From: Anaerosacchariphilus hominis
Lineage (GTDB): Bacteria; Bacillota; Clostridia; Lachnospirales; Lachnospiraceae
NCBI RefSeq assembly: GCF_014290175.1
Contig: NZ_JACOOR010000006.1
Span: forward strand, 1 to 64,000
Length of the DNA stretch: 64,000 nucleotides
Reading direction: 5' to 3'
Under the pieces are notes generated by a model. It was not told the origin of the DNA, ran no database searches, and saw only the letters and a list, made by a program, of their open reading frames with translations. Of the stretch, positions 17,189-26,516 are shown piece by piece. The position numbers were made by a program, and so were the translations under genes. How positions within the stretch are numbered: the first letter of the stretch is position 1; each line of letters opens with the position of its first letter.

Positions 17189-18025
17189 CTACTCAGCTTT
17201 GATATACTTGTCAAGGATTCCCTGGATAGTTCCGTCATCCTTCAGCTCCTGCAGTGCCTTGTTCAGAGCTGCGGTCAGTGCCGGGTTGTCCTTGGAAACT
17301 GCTGCCGCATAGTTCTCTACTACATACTCGGTATCCAGAATCTTCAGTCCATCATTTGCCTCTACAAATTCTTCTGCCGGCTGCTGGTCGATAACTACAC
17401 AGTCTACCTTATCCTGAAGCAGAGCCTGTACAGCGGTTGCGCCGTTAGTGTAAGCAATTACGTGATCCTCGCCATAATCATCAGAGCAGTACAGATGTCC
17501 GGTAGTTCCCTCCTGAACACCGATGATCTTGTCGTTTGCCAGGTCATCTACGCTGGCGATATCAGAACCATCCTTTACGATGATAACCTGTACACCTGTA
17601 GCATAGGAATCTGTAAAGTCTACATTCTGCTTTCTTTCCTCCGTAACAGTCATACCTGCCAGGGAGATATCAACCTTGCCGGCCTGGATAGCGGTAATCA
17701 GAGAAGCGAAATCCATATCCAGAATCTCAAGCTTCAGTCCCAGCTTATCTGCCAGTGCCTGTGCAATCTCTGCGTCGATACCTACAACCTGGTCTCCCTC
17801 TTTGTACTCGTACGGCGGGAATGCCGCATTGGTTCCCATGGTCAGAACGCCATCTGCTACGGTAGTAAACTCTCCGTCTGCTGCATCGGCATCTGCTGCT
17901 GCATCGGTACTTTCCGTGGTTTCTGCCGCTGTCGTATCAGCTGTGTCATCTGCTTTTTTGGATCCGCAGGCTGCCAGTGATACACACATAGCGCCTACTA
18001 ATAATGCTGCAATAAACTTCTTCAT
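17189..18025 (-). CDS. Polar amino acid ABC transporter substrate-binding lipoprotein
   Basis: The 278-residue protein has a lipoprotein signal (MKKFIAALLVGAMCVSLAAC, lipobox Cys at 20), a low-complexity Ala/Asp/Thr linker to about residue 55, and a periplasmic-binding fold of the family-3 amino acid type (NAAFPPYEYKEGDQVVGID, MDFASLITAIQAGKVDISLAGM, VQEGTTGHLYC). It is anchored outside the membrane and delivers substrate to the permease. ATG at 18025 has an AGGAGG site. Confidence 0.95.
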   Translation of the reverse strand: MKKFIAALLVGAMCVSLAACGSKKADDTADTTAAETTESTDAAADADAADGEFTTVADGVLTMGTNAAFPPYEYKEGDQVVGIDAEIAQALADKLGLKLEILDMDFASLITAIQAGKVDISLAGMTVTEERKQNVDFTDSYATGVQVIIVKDGSDIASVDDLANDKIIGVQEGTTGHLYCSDDYGEDHVIAYTNGATAVQALLQDKVDCVVIDQQPAEEFVEANDGLKILDTEYVVENYAAAVSKDNPALTAALNKALQELKDDGTIQGILDKYIKAE

Positions 18026-18074
18026 AACTTATTTCCTCCTGTTTCAAACTTGTTTCTGTTAAAACCTGTCTCTT

Positions 18075-18102
18075 ATTATAGCGCCATTTTCGAAAAATGC
18101 AA
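18075..18102 (-). promoter_or_regulatory. Promoter of the amino acid transporter operon
   Basis: TTGCAT (18097-18102) and TATAAT (18075-18080) are spaced by 16 bases on the minus strand, about 50 bases before the binding-protein gene. The upstream 100 bases repeat TGCATA/TATGCA at least four times, which could be binding sites for a regulator. Confidence 0.75.
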
Positions 18103-18330
18103 GACCTAAATTGCATAATTTTTAATGCTTTATGCAGTTTTTAGTGTTTTTATGTATAAATATGCATTTTACCATGCATATTTCATTGTTTCCTGCATAT
18201 TTCATTCTCCTTTTCCGTTTTCCCGCTTCTCTCCTGACCGCCCGGCGGGAAAATTTCTATACTTTTTTCCCCAGATTCTTTCTATTTTCTCTCCGAGAGC
18301 GAAACTCTTTCTTAATTTTTTCTCCTGTCA

Positions 18331-18358
18331 TTGACATAAAGGGTCAGTATGTTATACT
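18331..18358 (+). promoter_or_regulatory. Promoter of uppP
   Basis: TTGACA at 18331-18336 and TATACT at 18353-18358 are spaced by 16 bases, about 57 bases before the uppP start. The rest of the 18103-18415 gap is AT-rich and shows no gene. Confidence 0.8.
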
Positions 18359-18415
18359 GAAATCCGAATCTTTCCTCATATAACATAAGAGGATAGGGAA
18401 TAAGGAGTATTTACT

Positions 18416-19240
18416 ATGAATGTGATTGAATGGTTGAAGGTTCTTCTGCTGGGTATCGTGGAGGGCATCACGGAATGGCTTCCCATCAGCAGTACCGGAC
18501 ATATGATTCTGGTCGATGAATTTATCCATCTGAACGTCAGCGACGCTTTTATGGAAATGTTTCTGGTAGTCATTCAGCTGGGGGCGATTCTGGCCGTGGT
18601 AGTTCTGTACTTTGGCAAACTTTGGCCCTTTACCACTCCCTCTAAGGGATGGATCAAAAAGGATACCTGGTCCCTCTGGTTCAAAGTGCTGGTGGCCGTG
18701 CTTCCGGCCGCTCTGATCGGTCTTCCTTTTGATGACAAAATCGATGAGCTTTTTTATAATTACCGGACTGTAGCCTTTACACTGATCCTCTATGGTGTAC
18801 TGTTTATTATCATTGAACGATATAATAAGGGACGCCGTCCCCGGGTGAACTCCTTTCAAAAGCTCACCTATCCCATGGCTCTCTTTATTGGCGTATTTCA
18901 GGTGCTGGCCCTGATTCCCGGCACTTCCCGTTCCGGCGCTACGATCCTGGGCGCTATGCTTTTAGGAACGTCCCGGTATATCGCGGCCGAGTTCAGTTTC
19001 TTTCTGGCGGTTCCGGTCATGTTCGGTGCCAGCCTCTTAAAGCTGGTGAAGTTCGGTTTTCATTTTACCGGAACGGAAGCGGCCATTCTCATCGTGGGTA
19101 TGGTTTCTGCTTTCCTGGTATCCGTGCTGGCTATCAAGTTCCTGATGGGCTATATCAAAAAAAATGACTTCACTGCCTTCGGATATTATCGCATCATCCT
19201 GGGTGTGCTGGTCATCGGTTATTTCCTGTTTTTCAATTAA
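18416..19240 (+). CDS. uppP: Undecaprenyl-diphosphatase (UppP/BacA)
   Basis: The 274-residue membrane protein has the two family motifs: [18 protein letters not shown] near residue 14 and the second active-site region with [15 protein letters not shown] near residue 168. It dephosphorylates undecaprenyl diphosphate to recycle the lipid carrier for peptidoglycan synthesis, and gives some bacitracin tolerance. AAGGAG precedes ATG 18416, and the gene has its own promoter and terminator. Confidence 0.97.
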   Translation: MNVIEWLKVLLLGIVEGITEWLPISSTGHMILVDEFIHLNVSDAFMEMFLVVIQLGAILAVVVLYFGKLWPFTTPSKGWIKKDTWSLWFKVLVAVLPAALIGLPFDDKIDELFYNYRTVAFTLILYGVLFIIIERYNKGRRPRVNSFQKLTYPMALFIGVFQVLALIPGTSRSGATILGAMLLGTSRYIAAEFSFFLAVPVMFGASLLKLVKFGFHFTGTEAAILIVGMVSAFLVSVLAIKFLMGYIKKNDFTAFGYYRIILGVLVIGYFLFFN

Positions 19241-19280
19241 AACTGCAGCTGCTGGATAATGAATGCAATGCAGCGTGCAA

Positions 19281-19312
19281 AAGGGGTCACGGCTTTACCG
19301 CCGTGGCCCCTT
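19281..19312. terminator. Hairpin between convergent uppP and aminotransferase genes
   Basis: AAGGGGTCACGGC and GCCGTGGCCCCTT form a 13-bp stem with one mismatch and a TTTACC loop. It lies between two converging genes and probably ends transcription from both sides. U-runs are weak. Confidence 0.7.
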
Positions 19313-19334
19313 ACTGACTCTTTCTAATTCTCTA

Positions 19335-20621
19335 CTATTTACTTTCCAACAGCTTGTCCACGCTTACCAGCTTCACGCAAAGCACAAACAGGTCTGCAGC
19401 TGCAGCCAGCTCATCCTTTGTGGGGAAGGAGGGTGCGATACGGATATTGCTGTCCTTCGGATCCCTGTGATACGGGTAGGTAGCACCTGCGCCTGTCATG
19501 ACAACACCTGCCTCCTTACACTTGGCTACGATGGCTTTTGCACAGCCTTCCATAGCATCAAAGGAAATGAAATAACCGCCCTTGGGACGAATCCAGCTTC
19601 CAATCTCCAGGCCGCCCAGCTCTCTGTCCAGAGTGTCCAGGACTGCTTCAAACTTCGGGCGGAGGATTTCTGCATGCTTCCGCATATGCTCATGGATGCC
19701 ATTGATATCCTTGAAAAACCGTACATGACGGAGCTGATTTACCTTGTCATGTCCGATGGTCTGAATGGTCAGCTGCTTCTTGATATCCTGCAGGTTATTC
19801 GGGGATGTGGCGATACAAGCCACGCCGGATCCCGGGAAAGTAATCTTTGATGTGGAACAGAACTTGTATACCAAATCCGGATTACCCGCTTTCTCGCACT
19901 CGCCCAGAATCTCAATCAGGAAATCCTGATCGTCATCATACAGGTGATGCACGCAGTAAGCATTATCCCAGAAAATTCGGAAGTCCTCTGCTGCCGGCTT
20001 CAATCTGGCAAAACGACGCACCGTCTCGTCAGAGTAGGTAATTCCCTGGGGATTGGAGTACTTCGGTACGCACCAGATACCCTTAATGGCCGGATCCTTA
20101 CTTACCAGTTCCTCTACCATATCCATATCCGGACCCGTGGGTGTCATGGGCACATTGATCATCTCGATGCCGAAAGACTCGGTGATGGCAAAATGGCGGT
20201 CATAGCCCGGCACCGGACACAGGAACTTTACCTTATCCAGCTTGCACCATGGGGTGTGCCCCATAACACCGTGGAGCATGGCTCTGGCCACGGTATCGTA
20301 CATGACGTTCAGGCTGGAGTTTCCGTAAATAATAATCTTATCCGGAGATACCTCTGACATCTCACCCAGAAGCTCTTTTGCCTCTCTTACGCCGTCCAGG
20401 ACGCCGTAATTCCGGCAGTCTACGCCCTCTGAATCTTTCAGATTCGCTTCGCTGTTCAGCACATCCATCATTCCCATGGACAGATCCAGCTGATCGGCGC
20501 TGGGCTTTCCGCGGGACATATCCAGATGCAGATTCTTTGCCTGCGCTTCTCTGTATCTGGCTTCCAGTTCAGTCTTCAGCTGCAGGAGTTCCTCTTTGCT
20601 CAGTTCACGGTATGGTTTCAT
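19335..20621 (-). CDS. PLP-dependent aminotransferase (class I, PF12897-like)
   Basis: The 428-residue enzyme carries DMSRGKPSADQLDLS near residue 34, the cofactor-binding region GNSSLNVMYD, IWDNAYCVHHL-type Asp/Tyr contacts, and the Schiff-base lysine in FCSTSKITFPGSG. It belongs to the fold-type I group often annotated as aspartate or alanine-glyoxylate aminotransferase. The exact amino donor cannot be told from sequence. ATG at 20621 has a GAGGAGG site. Confidence 0.88.
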   Translation of the reverse strand: MKPYRELSKEELLQLKTELEARYREAQAKNLHLDMSRGKPSADQLDLSMGMMDVLNSEANLKDSEGVDCRNYGVLDGVREAKELLGEMSEVSPDKIIIYGNSSLNVMYDTVARAMLHGVMGHTPWCKLDKVKFLCPVPGYDRHFAITESFGIEMINVPMTPTGPDMDMVEELVSKDPAIKGIWCVPKYSNPQGITYSDETVRRFARLKPAAEDFRIFWDNAYCVHHLYDDDQDFLIEILGECEKAGNPDLVYKFCSTSKITFPGSGVACIATSPNNLQDIKKQLTIQTIGHDKVNQLRHVRFFKDINGIHEHMRKHAEILRPKFEAVLDTLDRELGGLEIGSWIRPKGGYFISFDAMEGCAKAIVAKCKEAGVVMTGAGATYPYHRDPKDSNIRIAPSFPTKDELAAAADLFVLCVKLVSVDKLLESK

Positions 20622-20677
20622 AATCTTCCTCCTCTTTGCCTGACGTCGGTAAACAGACGTATTTCTTCTGTAGCAGA

Positions 20678-21283
20678 TTATCCCTTTTTATCCGGTTTGT
20701 CAAGATCCTTTTCTTTTCCAAACACCTCATCCACCAGCCGGTTATACTCCTGCCAGGTAGGATGATCCTTTAATTCTTCCAGGGCTTTCGCAATGGAACG
20801 ATACATCCAGGCATGCATATTCTTGTCCTTTTCATTGAACCGCTCCCAGATCTTATCCCCGATGATACACTGATCCCTGTGAATGGCCCGCAGGTTCGCC
20901 AGCTTGTCCGCCAGGGCCAGCATCTTTGCTTCCCGGCTGGCCTTCGTCTCCAGAAAGGTGATGGTCTCCTGCTTTCTGGTCTTCCAGGTCAGAGCCGCCG
21001 GAAGGTTTCTGCGCTTGTCCTCGCTCTCGTTCATCACCAGCTCTGTGATCCGGGTGCCGAATCTGGCATACAGATCGTCCTCCGTGGTATCCGTATCCTC
21101 CAGCACGTCATGCAGCACCGCTGCGGCGATGATCTCCTGGTCATCCGTCATGGCTGATACGATAGCCGCCGCCTCGATGGGATGCACGATATAGGGTACG
21201 TTGGTTCCCTTCCGTTTCGCACCGGAATGGGCCTTGGTAGCAAAAATAATCGCTTTATCCAATAAGGTCAGTGTCTTCTTCAT
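20678..21283 (-). CDS. HD-domain hydrolase, SpoT/MESH1-like
   Basis: The 201-residue protein has the metal-binding HD pattern: AHSGAKRKGTNVPYIVHPIE, then VLHDVLEDTDTTEDDL, and a later LALADKLANLRA. This is the hydrolase half of RelA/SpoT-like proteins without synthetase, TGS or ACT domains. It may degrade (p)ppGpp or a related nucleotide. The start at 21283 was preferred over 21325 because GGGGGAG lies just upstream and the longer start would overlap the hom stop codon. Confidence 0.82.
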   Translation of the reverse strand: MKKTLTLLDKAIIFATKAHSGAKRKGTNVPYIVHPIEAAAIVSAMTDDQEIIAAAVLHDVLEDTDTTEDDLYARFGTRITELVMNESEDKRRNLPAALTWKTRKQETITFLETKASREAKMLALADKLANLRAIHRDQCIIGDKIWERFNEKDKNMHAWMYRSIAKALEELKDHPTWQEYNRLVDEVFGKEKDLDKPDKKG

Positions 21284-21302
21284 CTGTCTCCCCCTGCATT
21301 TC

Positions 21303-22601
21303 CTAGTGATTCTGCGTATAGACACGTAGCACCGAAGAAATCTCTTTTACGATGGACATTTCACCCATGATAAGCAGTGCGTCCCGGAAATGACGCTCCA
21401 CCACTTTATCCGTAATCACCACCAGCTCGGCCACTCCGCCGCTAACGCTCTTCTGAATCACCTGGGCGATGCTTACGTGATGGTTTCCGAATACAGATGC
21501 AATGCTGGCCAGAACGCCCGGCTGATCCTCCACCTGCATCCGTATGAAGTAGCGGTTCTCCATCTCTTCCGCCGGTTTCAGCCGCAGCTCCTTGTAGCAG
21601 GTACAGTTGATGCGTCCGGTACTTCCTGCCCTCAGATCCCGGGCGATCTCAAAGACGTCTCCCATGACCGCGCTGGCCGTGGGCAGCTTTCCTGCTCCAC
21701 GTCCCTGAAACATGGCGTCATCCACAGCGTCTCCATGGACGAATACCGCGTTAAAGGAATCGTTGACACCTGCAAGCGGATGCTCTCTGGGAATCAGCAT
21801 GGGGTAAACACCCACTTCAATGCCGGTCTCCGTATTTCTTGCCACACCCAGGAGCTTAATCACCATGCCAAGCTCGGCGGCATAGGCGATATCGCCCGCT
21901 GTGATCTTCGTAATGCCCTCTGTATGCACATCCTGGAAGGTGACGCGGGAATTAAAGGCGATAGATGCCATGATCGCCACCTTCCGGGCTGCGTCGTAGC
22001 CTTCGATATCCGCCGTGGGATCCGCTTCCGCGTAGCCCAGCTCTGTGGCCAGAGCCAGTGCCTCGGAAAACTCCATGTGATCCGCCGTCATCTTTGTCAG
22101 AATATAGTTGGTGGTTCCATTGACGATACCCATGACCTCGGTCAGGTGATTGGCCGCCAGGCACTGCTTCAGGGGACGGATAATGGGGATACCTCCCGCC
22201 ACAGCCGCCTCAAACATCAGATCGCAGCCATGCTCCGCCGCCGCGTCCAACACTTCCTTTCCATGCTCTGCCAGCAGATCCTTATTGGCCGTGACCACAT
22301 GCTTGCCTGCCTGAAGAGCCTCGGTGATATAGGTTCTGGCCGGTTCGATGCCGCCCATGACCTCGATCACGATCTGAATCTCCGGATCTTCCAGAATCTC
22401 CTTCCAGTTATCCGTAAAAAGGCTGCTGTCCATGCCTTCCCGCTGCTTCTTTGTGTCCCGAACCAGAATCTTTTTTAACCGCACCACTGCTCCCAGCTTC
22501 TTCGGCATCTCTTCCTTCTGCCACTCTAAAATCTGATATACACCGCTTCCCACGGTTCCCGCGCCCAGAAGCGCGGCCTTGATTACCGGAATCTCACTCA
22601 T
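21303..22601 (-). CDS. hom: Homoserine dehydrogenase
   Basis: The 432-residue enzyme has the NAD(P)-binding loop LLGAGTVGSGVYQIL near residue 10, the catalytic region VNGTTNYILTKM, ELGYAEADPTADIEGYDAARK with the substrate-binding residues, and a C-terminal ACT domain (VEDQPGVLASIASVFG) for feedback control. It reduces aspartate semialdehyde to homoserine on the way to threonine and methionine. The frame is open to 22691, but ATG 22601 has a CAGGAG site. thrB and thrC are not adjacent. Confidence 0.96.
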   Translation of the reverse strand: MSEIPVIKAALLGAGTVGSGVYQILEWQKEEMPKKLGAVVRLKKILVRDTKKQREGMDSSLFTDNWKEILEDPEIQIVIEVMGGIEPARTYITEALQAGKHVVTANKDLLAEHGKEVLDAAAEHGCDLMFEAAVAGGIPIIRPLKQCLAANHLTEVMGIVNGTTNYILTKMTADHMEFSEALALATELGYAEADPTADIEGYDAARKVAIMASIAFNSRVTFQDVHTEGITKITAGDIAYAAELGMVIKLLGVARNTETGIEVGVYPMLIPREHPLAGVNDSFNAVFVHGDAVDDAMFQGRGAGKLPTASAVMGDVFEIARDLRAGSTGRINCTCYKELRLKPAEEMENRYFIRMQVEDQPGVLASIASVFGNHHVSIAQVIQKSVSGGVAELVVITDKVVERHFRDALLIMGEMSIVKEISSVLRVYTQNH

Positions 22602-22662
22602 TTTTTCATTCTCCTGCCTGTTAAAAGTCCATGGCTTCCCGAGGAAGCCCGTTTCTGTATAC

Positions 22663-22691
22663 AGTGTACTATGATTTCCGGGCAGTGTCAA
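22663..22691 (-). promoter_or_regulatory. Promoter of hom and the HD hydrolase
   Basis: TTGACA (22686-22691) and TACACT (22663-22668) are spaced by exactly 17 bases on the minus strand. The leader contains a small stem, GGCTTCC with GGAAGCC, near 22633-22649. Confidence 0.75.
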
Positions 22692-22710
22692 AATAAGTTT
22701 TCACCGGAAT

Positions 22711-23484
22711 TCATTCATGAAACTCATTCATATAAGGACGGAACCGGAAGGGCAGCAGCGTCTGCTGGCACCTGGGATTCCGCCGTTCTTCGATGGCAAT
22801 GGTCTCGCAGAAGATCTTCCACAGAATCCGAAACTCTTCCTCCCTCTCCGAGCGCCTCTCTAAAAATTCCGAATTCAAATCTTCGTCGTCGGTCAGAATC
22901 CACCGGCTCTCTTTCCTGTGCACTGCCAAAAGTCCCCGTTTCCGGTCGTGGATGATCCAGTTCTCCTGCCGGAGCCGATCCGCGAAATGGGGCGCAATCA
23001 GAGGCAGAACCGCGCAGGGAGGTTCCATCCCGGCATAGAGTACGCCCCCCGGCAGCTCCTCGAACCGCAGAAAGCCCAGCATCCGGTGTGCCTCATGCCA
23101 GGCCTTCTGCCGAAGCTTCATCACCAGAAGGACCGACGGGTTCTGCAGATAGTTCACAGCCTTCGTCCCGTCTTCCATGGAGAATCCCAGCACAATCAGA
23201 CGATAGATGGCGTCAGCCTTGTCCGGATGGGAACAGGCACAGGCGTAGCAGATGGCCTCCCTGGTTTCCTCTCCCATCCTCCTGAGCACCGTCCGCAATA
23301 CCTTCTCCGCTTTCCCGGGATCTGTCTTTACCTGCCGGTACTGGCAGAACAGCTCATAAGTCTCATAAGAATCCTCCGTTTCCGCCTGAAGCTTCACCCG
23401 GCTATGTCCCAGACGGCTGTCCCAGGCGTCGTACACTCCCGTCAGGATTCCGTCCAGACTGTCCTCGCACACAAATACTGTCAT
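22711..23484 (-). CDS. DUF4130-type partner of the radical-SAM repair protein (TIGR03915 group)
   Basis: The 257-residue protein begins MTVFVCEDSLDGILTGVYDAW and contains the paired motifs GFLRFEELPGGVLYAGMEPP and VLPLIAPHFADRL, which fit the TIGR03915/DUF4130 group. That group occurs next to a radical-SAM protein, as here, or fused to uracil-DNA-glycosylase-like proteins. It is thought to act in modification or repair of DNA, but the reaction is not established. The start lies one base beyond the partner's stop codon, so the two are translationally coupled. Confidence 0.85.
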   Translation of the reverse strand: MTVFVCEDSLDGILTGVYDAWDSRLGHSRVKLQAETEDSYETYELFCQYRQVKTDPGKAEKVLRTVLRRMGEETREAICYACACSHPDKADAIYRLIVLGFSMEDGTKAVNYLQNPSVLLVMKLRQKAWHEAHRMLGFLRFEELPGGVLYAGMEPPCAVLPLIAPHFADRLRQENWIIHDRKRGLLAVHRKESRWILTDDEDLNSEFLERRSEREEEFRILWKIFCETIAIEERRNPRCQQTLLPFRFRPYMNEFHE

Positions 23485-23485
23485 C

Positions 23486-24913
23486 TCATCCGACTTCCTT
23501 TCTCCTGCCTTCTGCGTTTCCCGGCTGTATCAGAGTCTGATCGTCAAACAGCGACAGCTGCCGGTAGGTCACTCCGTCGCTGATACCGTAGGGTCGTCTC
23601 TCCCCTGCGTCCAGAATATTCCGCGTAATAAAATCCTCCTCGATCCGGATGGGATACAGGGTCTTTCCTCCACAGGTGATAAAATACAGGGCCCTTTTCA
23701 GCACCACTCCCATCCGCTTCAGATCCGGAAAATCCACGGTTCCCAGCCGTCGGGCTTTTACAATCCGCTGGGCGGACTTGACTCCGATCCCCGGCACCCG
23801 CAAAAGAGTCTGATAGGGAGCCCGGTTCACCTCCACCGGAAACTGCTCCAGATGACGGAGGGCCCAGTCGCATTTAGGATCCAGCAGTACATTGAAATTC
23901 GGCCTGTCCTCAGACAGAAGCTCTCCCGCCTCAAAGCCATAATACCGCAGCAGCCAGTCCGCCTGATAAAGCCTGTGCTCCCGCAGAAGGGGCGGCCCGC
24001 CCGGCAGGGTCGGAAGCAGACTGTCCTCATTCACCCGCACAAAGGCTGAATAGAATACCCGCTTCAGATCAAACTTCCGGTACAGGGACTCCGCCACCGA
24101 CATGATCTGAAAATCATTCTCCGGAGTGGCGCCGATGATCATCTGGGTGGACTGGCCCGCCGGAACAAACAAATGCTGTCGGCTCTTTCCCACGGAAATA
24201 TCCCTCCGGCCACTGCCCGGGACAGCGGGCCACTGTCCATAGCTTCTGCCGCCTCCGCTTCCCGTCCCGGGCAGCAGTCCTTCCCCGTACTCCAGCCTGC
24301 TATTCTGGATCTGACGCATGGGTTTTAAGATCTTCTCCCGGGTCTTGGCCGGGGCCAGGGTCCGAAGTCCCTCAGCCGTGGGAAGCTCCAGGTTCACACT
24401 CATCCGATCCGCCAAAAATCCCGTCCGTTCAATCAGCAGAGGATCCGCCCCCGGAATAGCCTTCACATGAATGTATCCGCCAAAATGGTACTGATTTCGG
24501 AGCTTATACAAGGTCTCATATAAAAGCTCCATGGTATAATCCGGGCTTTTCAGGATCCCCGAGCTTAAGAACAGCCCCTCGATATAATTTCTCCGATAAA
24601 ACTCCATGGTCAGCTCACAGACCTCCTCCGGCGTGAAGGCCGCCCTGGGCACATCATTGGATACCCGGTTCAGGCAGTACCGGCAATTAAAAATACACTC
24701 ATTGGTGAATAGGATCTTCAGCAGGGAAATGCATCTTCCGTCCGCCGCAAAACTGTGGCAGATCCCAGCCTCGATGCAATTCCCGATCCCGTCCCCGGAA
24801 TTCCCTCTGCTCACCCCGCTGGACGTGCAGGCCACATCATACTTGGCCGCATCCGCCAGAATCCTAAGCTTCTCCATCACCGGCATCCCCGCCCGCACCC
24901 GAATCTCCGTCAT
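23486..24913 (-). CDS. Radical-SAM putative DNA modification/repair protein (TIGR03916 group)
   Basis: The 475-residue protein has a radical-SAM cluster motif in FTNECIFNCRYCLNR (CxxxCxxC) near residue 75, and a helix-hairpin-helix near residue 375 (LLRVPGIGVKSAQRIVKARRLG), which binds DNA without sequence specificity. This pairing defines the putative DNA modification/repair radical-SAM group. A Gly/Ser/Arg-rich stretch near residues 210-245 (GTGSGGGRSYGQWPAVPG) looks like an insert. A LexA-like palindrome lies upstream, hinting at DNA-damage control. ATG at 24913 with AAGGTGAA. Confidence 0.88.
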   Translation of the reverse strand: MTEIRVRAGMPVMEKLRILADAAKYDVACTSSGVSRGNSGDGIGNCIEAGICHSFAADGRCISLLKILFTNECIFNCRYCLNRVSNDVPRAAFTPEEVCELTMEFYRRNYIEGLFLSSGILKSPDYTMELLYETLYKLRNQYHFGGYIHVKAIPGADPLLIERTGFLADRMSVNLELPTAEGLRTLAPAKTREKILKPMRQIQNSRLEYGEGLLPGTGSGGGRSYGQWPAVPGSGRRDISVGKSRQHLFVPAGQSTQMIIGATPENDFQIMSVAESLYRKFDLKRVFYSAFVRVNEDSLLPTLPGGPPLLREHRLYQADWLLRYYGFEAGELLSEDRPNFNVLLDPKCDWALRHLEQFPVEVNRAPYQTLLRVPGIGVKSAQRIVKARRLGTVDFPDLKRMGVVLKRALYFITCGGKTLYPIRIEEDFITRNILDAGERRPYGISDGVTYRQLSLFDDQTLIQPGNAEGRRKEVG

Positions 24914-24939
24914 TTCACCTTACATCCCTTCCTATAGTA

Positions 24940-25000
24940 ACAAATATATGTTCGGAACATATGTTTGTTTTACTATATCACATATATACCAGGGATGCAA
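24940..25000 (-). promoter_or_regulatory. Promoter with LexA-like palindrome
   Basis: On the minus strand TTGCAT (24995-25000) and TATAGT (24972-24977) are spaced by 17. Directly downstream, 24940-24968 is a 29-base near-perfect palindrome with arms of 14 (13 matches), containing GAACATATGTTT. This is close to the Gram-positive LexA box, in which GAAC and GTTC flank four bases. Its place over the transcription start fits repression. Confidence 0.72.
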
Positions 25001-25010
25001 GTGTAAGTTT

Positions 25011-26357
25011 TTACCGCAGCAATTCCACCGCGATCCCGCAGAACGCTTTCACCCCATTGGTCAGCGCCTCCTCCCGAAAATCAAACCTCTCACTATGAAT
25101 TCTCGCGCTGCAGGCACTCAGATTCATAAAATAACAGGACTCTCCCCCCTGCCTCTGCACCCGCTCACACAGATAAGAGTAATCCTCGCTGCCTCCCGCG
25201 CCCCCTTTTTCCGGCCGCTCCACCGGCAGGCACAGTTTCTCCGCGCACACCTTCACAAGCCGTTCCGACAGAGCCGCATCATTCAAACTATTCTTCGCCG
25301 CCCCCATAAGCCTGATCTTACAGCTACAGCCGTGCATCTGGGCCGCTGCCCGGATCACGCGCTCGGCGTACGCGTCCATGAACGCATTGGCCTCCTCTGA
25401 CATACCCCGGACCTCCAACTCCATATGAGCATGGTCGCAGATCACATTCCGCCCGCTTCCGGCTGTCACCCGCCCCACGTTGACCCGGGTATCTCCCTTA
25501 CTGTTCCGGGGAATGGCATGGAGATTCAGCACCGCCGTAGCCATGGCCAGCATGGCGTTTCTGCCATCCTCCGGCGCTGCGGCCGCATGGGCGCCCTTTC
25601 CATGAAACTCCACATCATACTTCACCGTGGCCATGCTTTCCCCGTTTCCCACGCCGATGGCCGCCGTCTTTTGCTCCGGGTCACCGCCCATGTGGGATCC
25701 CAGCACATAGTCCACACCGTCCAGATGTCCCTGATCCACGATGGACTTTGCGCCCCGCACCCCTTCCTCCGCAGGCTGGAAAATGAATTTCACCGTGCCG
25801 TGAAGCTGTTCCCGCATCCCGCAGAGAATTTTCGCCGTACCCAGTCCCACAGCAGTATGGCCATCATGGCCACAGGCATGCATGACACCCGGCACCCGGG
25901 ACGCAAAGCCTTCCCGGGTCGGGTAATGGCTCTTCTCCTCGCATTCCAGGATGGGCAGAGCGTCGATGTCAAACCGAAAAGCCACTACAGGTCCCTCCCC
26001 GCAACGCAGGATTCCGATGACGCCCGTAAACCCGCCTCTGGTATCCGGAAGATAGGCCTGATCTGCCCCCTCCCGGAAAGCCGCTTCCTGATAATGTCGC
26101 TCCAGTTCCTCCTCGGAAGGCAGGCCCATCCGGCTTTCCTCCCGGCATACTTGCCGACCCGTCAGCACCTGGTCGCAGCCGCATTCTTTCAGATAAGAGG
26201 CAATGATCGATGAAGTCCGCATTTCCATCCATCCCAGTTCCGGATACCGGTGAAGATCCCGCCGGATCCGGATAAGCTCCGGCTCCAACAATTCCGCTTC
26301 CTCTATGATTCTTCCATATATTTTTTCATTCACATTCCCTGTGGCCCCAGAATCCAT
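25011..26357 (-). CDS. M20 family amidohydrolase (AbgA-like)
   Basis: The 448-residue enzyme shows RRDLHRYPELGWMEMRTS at the start, RFDIDALPI, VMHACGHDGHTAVGLG with a metal-binding Cys/His pair, and FIFQPAEEGVRGAK. These are the hallmarks of M20D amidohydrolases such as aminobenzoyl-glutamate or N-acyl amino acid hydrolases. A 40-residue stretch after RQVCREESR near residues 70-105 resembles AbgA. It cleaves an amide bond of an acylated amino acid or peptide, with substrate unknown. AGGAGGAG precedes ATG 26357. Confidence 0.88.
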   Translation of the reverse strand: MDSGATGNVNEKIYGRIIEEAELLEPELIRIRRDLHRYPELGWMEMRTSSIIASYLKECGCDQVLTGRQVCREESRMGLPSEEELERHYQEAAFREGADQAYLPDTRGGFTGVIGILRCGEGPVVAFRFDIDALPILECEEKSHYPTREGFASRVPGVMHACGHDGHTAVGLGTAKILCGMREQLHGTVKFIFQPAEEGVRGAKSIVDQGHLDGVDYVLGSHMGGDPEQKTAAIGVGNGESMATVKYDVEFHGKGAHAAAAPEDGRNAMLAMATAVLNLHAIPRNSKGDTRVNVGRVTAGSGRNVICDHAHMELEVRGMSEEANAFMDAYAERVIRAAAQMHGCSCKIRLMGAAKNSLNDAALSERLVKVCAEKLCLPVERPEKGGAGGSEDYSYLCERVQRQGGESCYFMNLSACSARIHSERFDFREEALTNGVKAFCGIAVELLR

Positions 26358-26431
26358 GAAATTCTCCTCCTAAAATAGAATCTTGCTTTATCTCGCGCCG
26401 AGTGCGCATCTTTGCAAGCTCTGCTTGCTTT

Positions 26432-26470
26432 TATGGAATAGGGTATTCTATCGGAATTTCCTATTCCATA
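26432..26470. repeat. Dispersed hairpin repeat, copy 1
   Basis: TATGGAATAGG (26432-26442) and CCTATTCCATA (26460-26470) form a perfect 11-bp stem around a 17-base loop. The loop end plus arm, CGGAATTTCCTAT, recurs at 31407-31441, so this may be a small dispersed repeat family. Confidence 0.55.
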
Positions 26471-26503
26471 AAAAAACCGGCAGAAGCCCCGCCTCCGCCA
26501 GTT
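26471..26503 (-). terminator. Terminator of the Mrp gene
   Basis: On the minus strand AACTGGCGGA pairs with TCTGCCGGTT, and the U-run TTTTTTT follows at 26476-26470. It lies 14 bases after the Mrp stop codon. Confidence 0.8.
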
Positions 26504-26516
26504 CCTTTTGATTTTC

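Noticed and set aside
21390..22478. Long plus-strand frame opposite hom (362 codons)
   Set aside because: It mirrors the well-conserved homoserine dehydrogenase, has no ribosome site and no recognisable motif, and is rich in His/Leu/Arg as expected for an antisense frame.
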